A DNA stretch of 11,042 nt. Source: an uncultured Candidatus Melainabacteria bacterium. GTDB lineage: Bacteria; Cyanobacteriota; Vampirovibrionia; Gastranaerophilales; Gastranaerophilaceae. The DNA lies in contig CAKURN010000025.1 of assembly GCA_934675695.1 (NCBI GenBank), positions 1-11,042 of the forward strand. The letters run 5' to 3'. Positions within the stretch are counted from its first letter, which is position 1. The number at the start of each line of letters is the position of its first letter. This document shows positions 7,174 to 11,042 of this stretch, in pieces. Under the pieces are notes generated by a model that worked only from the letters and a program-made list of their open reading frames with translations, made no database searches and was not told where the DNA came from. A program made the position numbers and the translations under genes.

Positions 7174-9135
7174 ATGATAAATAGAATTTTAATTTCTAGT
7201 GATCTTTTAAGACCAAGAATAATTAATGATAAAATAGAATATTTTCACAAGGCAAGATTGGATAAATACTACTATTTTCTCTGTTATCAAATAGAAAAAG
7301 CAGTAAATATTCCTGTTGAAAAATTTAGTTTTAACAATACTGATTTTGACTTTTTTAAATTTTATTCATTATGTAATCTTGAACTAAAAGACATTCATAG
7401 TTGGCTCGATATTTACGATTTAGAAGATATTCCCTTTGAGGCTATTGAATATTATAAAAAATATATTACAGATAGTTTGGTAATATATCATGAAGCTCCA
7501 AATATCATAAAAAAAATTCACAATATATTAAATATCCCTTATATAGATTTAAATGTGCATCCTATAAGATTTTTAGACGACAACTTTTTTGGTTTTTTGA
7601 CAAATAAAAAAGAAATATTTGATAGAATAAAAAAATACCAGATTGATGAAAATTCTTTTTATATGTATGCTAACTTTATAAAGGCCCAGACGAAATCTTT
7701 ACAAAAATCTAACTTAGCACAAAATTCTATTCTATTTGCCGGACAAACAAATATTGATAAATCTTTGTACTCTGATAATGGCATAATGTCTATTTTTGAT
7801 TTTGAAAACGAAATTAAAGAGTTTGGATTGAAATATTCAAAAGTTTACTATAAACCACACCCTTTTAATGACAAAATTAGTGAAATTTATGAATTTTTAA
7901 AGCAATTTAATTTTGTAGAAATTATCAATGAAAATTTTTACAAATTAGTGTCTGATGATAATATATCTGCAGTTGCTGCAATAACTTCTGGTACTTTATA
8001 TGAAACAAAATATTTTGGAAAAAAATCTATATTTTTAGCTAAACCATATCTTCATTTTGACTATGAAAAAAATTGTGAGTTTAGTGAAAATACCACTCTT
8101 TCAATTTATAATGAATTTTTAAATCCAGCATTTTGGGCTAATATTTTGCAAGATTATGTCGATGTTAATCTAAATACTTCACCTATAATACCACCCCACA
8201 GAAGTAATGAATTAAGAACAGTTTTTGGGGATTACTGGGGACAAACAGAACTTGATCCTTCTGTTTGCATAAATAAAAAGTATATTGATGGTCGATTTAA
8301 CAATAAACTTTCAAGCTTAAAAAAGGAAATATATTCTCGTATTGATAAAAATGTTAAATCTTTGCAAAAAGAAATTTCAAAAAAAGCTGACAAATTTATT
8401 TATAAAGAAAAAATAGGTCAAAAAAGAATTATTCATATTTTGGGGATAAAAATTTCATATACAAAGCCAGTTGAACTTAGTAATATAAATACAATTTCAA
8501 ACAAAAAATTTATATTTGGTGAAGAAGCTATTAAGAAATTACTTAAAGATTATAAATTTAAAACAGTTTTAGATATTGGATGTGGCGAAGGATTGCATTC
8601 AGAAATATTTAAAAAAAATGATAAAGAGGTTACATCTTTGGATTATGGGAAATCACCATATGTATTAAAAATGCACGATATGCAAAATGTAATAATTGAT
8701 GATTTTATGCAACATGATTTCAAAAAAACAAAATTTGATGCAATATGGTGCTGTCATGTTTTAGAACATCAACTAAATCCTAATTTGTTTTTGGAAAAAA
8801 TCAACTCGTTGTTAGTGGATAATGGAATTTTAGCTATTACTGTTCCTCCTTTAAAAAATGAAATAGTTGGTGGGCATGTTACGGTTTGGAATGCGGGTCT
8901 TTTGTTGTATCAATTGGTCTTGGCAGGTTTTGATTGCAAAGATGCGATGGTTAAAAAATATGGTTATAATATCAGCGTAATTGTTAAAAAGAAAAGAATA
9001 GACATAAAAAATAAATTAATATATGACAATGGAGATATTTCTATAATAAAAAGATATTTGCCGAAACAAATAAAATACAATACTAATTTTAAAGATATTT
9101 CTTTTGATGGAGATATAGAGAATATAAACTGGTAA
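7174..9135 (+). CDS. Fusion: GT-B-like glycosyltransferase plus SAM methyltransferase
   Basis: A two-domain protein of 653 residues. Residues 1-365 look like a GT-B-fold transferase of the capsule type: NVHPIRF (127-133), SILFAGQTN (185-193) opening a second Rossmann domain, VYYKPHPF (224-231), and AAITSGTLYETKYFGKKSIF (268-287), the HP and S/T-G-T nucleotide-binding pattern seen in capsule polysaccharide and related transferases; the exact family is uncertain. Residues 378-410 are a Lys/Glu-rich probable coiled-coil linker. A hydrophobic RIIHILGIKISYTK segment (418-431) then precedes a class I methyltransferase: VLDIGCGEG (motif I, 465-473), SLDYG (488-492), FDAIWCCHVLEH (521-532), GILAITVP (551-558), GGHVTVWNAG and AGFDCKDA, as in sugar or phosphosugar methyltransferases of glycan clusters. 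It could add and then methylate a terminal or internal sugar (inference). Its DNA is visibly more AT-rich than galE or the GT2 genes. Confidence 0.82.
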   Translation: MINRILISSDLLRPRIINDKIEYFHKARLDKYYYFLCYQIEKAVNIPVEKFSFNNTDFDFFKFYSLCNLELKDIHSWLDIYDLEDIPFEAIEYYKKYITDSLVIYHEAPNIIKKIHNILNIPYIDLNVHPIRFLDDNFFGFLTNKKEIFDRIKKYQIDENSFYMYANFIKAQTKSLQKSNLAQNSILFAGQTNIDKSLYSDNGIMSIFDFENEIKEFGLKYSKVYYKPHPFNDKISEIYEFLKQFNFVEIINENFYKLVSDDNISAVAAITSGTLYETKYFGKKSIFLAKPYLHFDYEKNCEFSENTTLSIYNEFLNPAFWANILQDYVDVNLNTSPIIPPHRSNELRTVFGDYWGQTELDPSVCINKKYIDGRFNNKLSSLKKEIYSRIDKNVKSLQKEISKKADKFIYKEKIGQKRIIHILGIKISYTKPVELSNINTISNKKFIFGEEAIKKLLKDYKFKTVLDIGCGEGLHSEIFKKNDKEVTSLDYGKSPYVLKMHDMQNVIIDDFMQHDFKKTKFDAIWCCHVLEHQLNPNLFLEKINSLLVDNGILAITVPPLKNEIVGGHVTVWNAGLLLYQLVLAGFDCKDAMVKKYGYNISVIVKKKRIDIKNKLIYDNGDISIIKRYLPKQIKYNTNFKDISFDGDIENINW

Positions 9136-9206
9136 AAATTTTAATAATAAATTACAAACCTGATAAGGTAAAAATAGAAAAAATAAACTCATAAAGGAGC
9201 TTTTAA
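9136..9206 (+). other. Only intergenic gap in the cluster (71 bases)
   Basis: AT-rich spacer between the fusion gene and the radical SAM gene. No convincing -35/-10 pair, hairpin terminator or repeat is visible. One reading frame stays open through it from 9108 to the TAA at 9192-9194 and would encode VKILIINYKPDKVKIEKINS from 9132. This resembles the first strand of a family 2 glycosyltransferase, but it has no ATG and is short enough to be chance in such AT-rich DNA. Confidence 0.5.
9194..9199 (+). promoter_or_regulatory. Strong ribosome binding site for the radical SAM gene
   Basis: AAGGAG lies 7 bases before the ATG at 9207. It is the clearest Shine-Dalgarno sequence in the window and confirms that start. 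Confidence 0.8.
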
Positions 9207-10217
9207 ATGTTTATAAAAAAAGAATATACAGATAATAAAATACTATATAAAGTAAATTTATTTAATTTTCCTATAAAAATTACGTTAAAAAAGCGTTATA
9301 ATAAGCTTTTTGCAAATCCTCATAGTCTATTAATAGAAACTTCTGCTATTTGTAATAATTCTTGCGTTTTTTGTTGGAGAAGCAAAAATAAAGAATGGAT
9401 TAGCCATTTGAACAAAAAATTGAATAATAATTTAATAATGAATTTCAAGTTATATAAAAAAATAATAGATGAAGCAATTAAATATGATTCTTTACGTTGG
9501 TTTTGTCTAGGGGGACCTCTAGGTGAACCAACCTTGAATGAAAATCTTGCAGATTTTTTTGAATATGCAAATAGTAAACATCATTTTAAAACTATTGCGG
9601 TAAATACTAATGGTTTGGCAATAAACAAACATGATATAGCAAAACTTTTGAATAATACAACAGAGTTCAGTATATCTGTTGATAGTATTAATCCTGAAAC
9701 TTATGGAAAAATCCACGGTAGCTCATCTTTTTTGCCACAAGTAATAGAAAATATTAAATCTTTGGTTGAATACAAAAAATACAACAAATGCCTAGCCACC
9801 ATTGTGGTTCGATTTACGGAAAATGATATCAATATAGGTGAGTTTTCGGAGTTTGAAAAATTCTTTTTTGATTTGGGCGTTGATGAAATAAATTATACAA
9901 AAATCCATGGCTTCGCAGGACTTCATAAAAACCTAACTAATAAAAATACAGCAAAAAAATGTCAGCAAGTTTATAAAGCAATTAATATAAATCCTAATGG
10001 AGATTTATGTTGTTGTTGCTGTTGTTGGCAAATAAATCCAATTTTTGGCAATTTAAAATTTAATAAAATAAAAGACATTTGGAATAATAAAAAAATGAAA
10101 GATTGGGCAAAAAATCGTTTAGAGATTGAACCTTGTAAAGATTGCAGCGGTATAGGACATGCGGTTCAACATAGTCTAAGAATAAAAAGGGAGGAATATG
10201 AACAATCAAACGTTTAA
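9207..10217 (+). CDS. Radical SAM/SPASM-domain protein with a six-cysteine run
   Basis: Iron-sulfur enzyme generating a 5'-deoxyadenosyl radical. The radical SAM cluster motif CX3CX2C is C49, C53 and C56 (AICNNSCVFCW). LGGPLGEPTLNENL (101-114) is the GGEP-type SAM-binding element. AVNTNGL (131-137), FSISVDSINPETYGKIHG (154-171) and INYTKIHG (228-235) continue the partial TIM barrel. From residue 252 a SPASM auxiliary-cluster region follows: C252, ININPNGDL, a run C268-C273, FGNLKFNKIKDIWNNKKMKDW and CKDC (C310, C313). The typical SPASM layout is InpxGdVxxCC..GNxxxxxxxxIWN..C.xC, so here two cysteines have become six. The N-terminus has NKILYKVNLFNFPIKITLKK, akin to the cluster's hydrophobic/basic motif. 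The fold is confident; the substrate is not. It may modify a sugar or nucleotide-sugar intermediate, or a peptide; no small precursor-peptide gene is seen nearby. It overlaps the next gene by 20 bases. Confidence 0.9.
   Translation: MFIKKEYTDNKILYKVNLFNFPIKITLKKRYNKLFANPHSLLIETSAICNNSCVFCWRSKNKEWISHLNKKLNNNLIMNFKLYKKIIDEAIKYDSLRWFCLGGPLGEPTLNENLADFFEYANSKHHFKTIAVNTNGLAINKHDIAKLLNNTTEFSISVDSINPETYGKIHGSSSFLPQVIENIKSLVEYKKYNKCLATIVVRFTENDINIGEFSEFEKFFFDLGVDEINYTKIHGFAGLHKNLTNKNTAKKCQQVYKAININPNGDLCCCCCCWQINPIFGNLKFNKIKDIWNNKKMKDWAKNRLEIEPCKDCSGIGHAVQHSLRIKREEYEQSNV
10008..10025 (+). repeat. TGT-rich triplet tract encoding Cys6
   Basis: Six consecutive cysteine codons, five TGT and one TGC, followed by TGG. 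The near-perfect triplet repeat in the SPASM region could expand or contract by slippage without a frame change. Confidence 0.75.
10189..10194 (+). promoter_or_regulatory. Ribosome binding site for the GT8-like gene
   Basis: GGGAGG sits inside the 3' end of the radical SAM gene, 3 bases before the ATG at 10198; an AAGG at 10187-10190 gives a more usual spacing of 7. It supports an overlapping, translationally coupled start. Confidence 0.5.
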
Positions 10218-11042
10218 TATTCTGTATATGGTTGACAATGATAATTTTGAAATGGCGTTTGTTTCGATACATAGCGTTATTAAAAATAATCTAAATAATT
10301 TTTTAAAATTTTTTATTGTTGTAAATTATGATTTTAAAAAAGAAAATGAAGAATTGTTGAACTTTATTAATAAAATAGAATCTTGCGAACTTAAAATTAT
10401 TAAACGAGACCAAAAACAATACAGCAGATTTTCTCAACGATTACTACCTACGGAAAGATTTGCTTTATTTGATATTGCAAATTTTATAAACGAAGAAAAA
10501 ATTTTATTTATTAATTCGTATTCTATTGTTAACGAAAATTTAAGTACTCTGTATAATATTGATATTGAAAATAATTCTTGTGCTGCAACTGAATATATAT
10601 ATCAAGATTTCATAAAAAAACAATTTGTAATTAATAAACCGGTTATCTTTAATAATACTATTTTATTAATCAATACAAAAAAGTGGAAAGAAAAGAAGTA
10701 CTGGGAAAAATTCAAATCCCTTGAATTTTTGAGAAGCAACCATGGAAGCAAACTTTTAAGCGATGCGGAATGTTTTAATATTATTGTAGATGATTGTTTA
10801 TTAATTGATATCAAGTACAATTACACTGAAGAATGGGCTAATAAACTTAAATTATCCTGTTCTTCAAAAGCTCAACAAGAATATAAAAATTTGTATTTGC
10901 ATTTGACGACCCCTTCAATAATAACCATAATGGGGGATAAACCTGTTTCCAAAAATAATTGCACTAACTCTTACACTTCCCTTTGGTGGAAATACGCAGA
11001 ACAGACTCCAATATACGATGATATCAAAAACCTTCGTAACTT
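10198..11042 (+). CDS. GT8-fold glycosyltransferase-like protein with degenerate active site, 3' partial
   Basis: An open frame of 281 codons with no stop before the window end. The layout is that of family 8 retaining glycosyltransferases: NILYMVDNDNFEMAFVSIHS (7-26) with the first nucleotide-binding Asp kept, LLPTERFALFDI (82-93), EEKILFINSYSIVNENLSTL (99-118), VIFNNTILLINTKKWKE (149-165), LLSDAECFNIIV (186-197), and PSIITIMGDKPV (239-250). However the usual LDxD metal motif reads INSY (105-108), FNSGvxLIN reads FNNTILLIN, the DQD before N is DAE, and the C-terminal IIHFxGxxKPW reads IITIMGDKPV, losing both the metal-binding His and the Trp. It may be an inactive or altered GT8, or a binding partner. 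It overlaps the radical SAM gene by 20 bases, so the two are probably made together. The family call is by motif layout; distant members might tolerate these changes. Confidence 0.72.
   Translation, partial: MNNQTFNILYMVDNDNFEMAFVSIHSVIKNNLNNFLKFFIVVNYDFKKENEELLNFINKIESCELKIIKRDQKQYSRFSQRLLPTERFALFDIANFINEEKILFINSYSIVNENLSTLYNIDIENNSCAATEYIYQDFIKKQFVINKPVIFNNTILLINTKKWKEKKYWEKFKSLEFLRSNHGSKLLSDAECFNIIVDDCLLIDIKYNYTEEWANKLKLSCSSKAQQEYKNLYLHLTTPSIITIMGDKPVSKNNCTNSYTSLWWKYAEQTPIYDDIKNLRN

Noticed and set aside
9136..9206. Promoter or terminator in the 71-base gap
   Set aside because: The gap is AT-rich, so loose -10 matches abound, but no paired -35 at proper spacing and no stem-loop with a U-tract could be identified.
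10060..10820. Two minus-strand open frames (10060-10272 and 10602-10820)
   Set aside because: Both are antisense to the radical SAM and GT8-like genes, whose frames are supported by family motifs, ribosome binding sites and coupling.
1..11042. Recoding of TGA, since every complete gene ends in TAA or TAG
   Set aside because: Tryptophan is encoded by TGG, no conserved motif is interrupted by an in-frame TGA, and the absence of TGA among eight stops is expected in AT-rich DNA.

Overview
The window is a single run of nine co-directional plus-strand genes, spaced by 0-12 bases or overlapping except for one 71-base gap. It reads as the interior of one operon-like surface-polysaccharide (capsule, O-antigen or similar glycan) biosynthesis cluster. 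The DNA is strongly AT-rich, starts are ATG with purine-rich Shine-Dalgarno sites, and no tRNA, rRNA, transposase, CRISPR array, terminator or clear promoter is visible. The first and last genes run off the window ends. The host is a low-GC bacterium using the standard bacterial code. A gut-type lineage such as Gastranaerophilales, or Campylobacterota, would fit the style, but nothing here fixes the taxonomy.

Left part (1-2804), precursor supply and decoration: a nearly complete UDP-galactopyranose mutase (glf), a left-handed beta-helix O-acyltransferase, and a UDP-glucose 4-epimerase (galE). Together glf and galE give the route UDP-Glc to UDP-Gal to UDP-Galf, so the glycan probably contains galactofuranose.

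Middle part (2804-7171), assembly: two tandem paralogous GT2 glycosyltransferases joined by TAATG stop-start overlaps; a protein carrying all four sialyl-motif-like signatures of family GT29 behind a helical N-terminal region; and a GT4-type GT-B glycosyltransferase with a variant catalytic motif.

Right part (7174-11042): a 653-residue fusion of a GT-B-like glycosyltransferase and a class I SAM methyltransferase; a radical SAM/SPASM protein with a run of six consecutive cysteines; and, overlapping its end by 20 bases, a GT8-fold protein whose metal-binding DxD and C-terminal HxGxKPW-type motifs are both replaced. This last gene has no stop within the window.

The most unusual points are the GT29-like enzyme, the Cys6 radical SAM/SPASM protein coupled to a probable GT8 pseudoenzyme, and a short hydrophobic/basic motif of the type hhhFGIKhxhxK recurring in five unrelated enzymes, which suggests a shared membrane or assembly tag.
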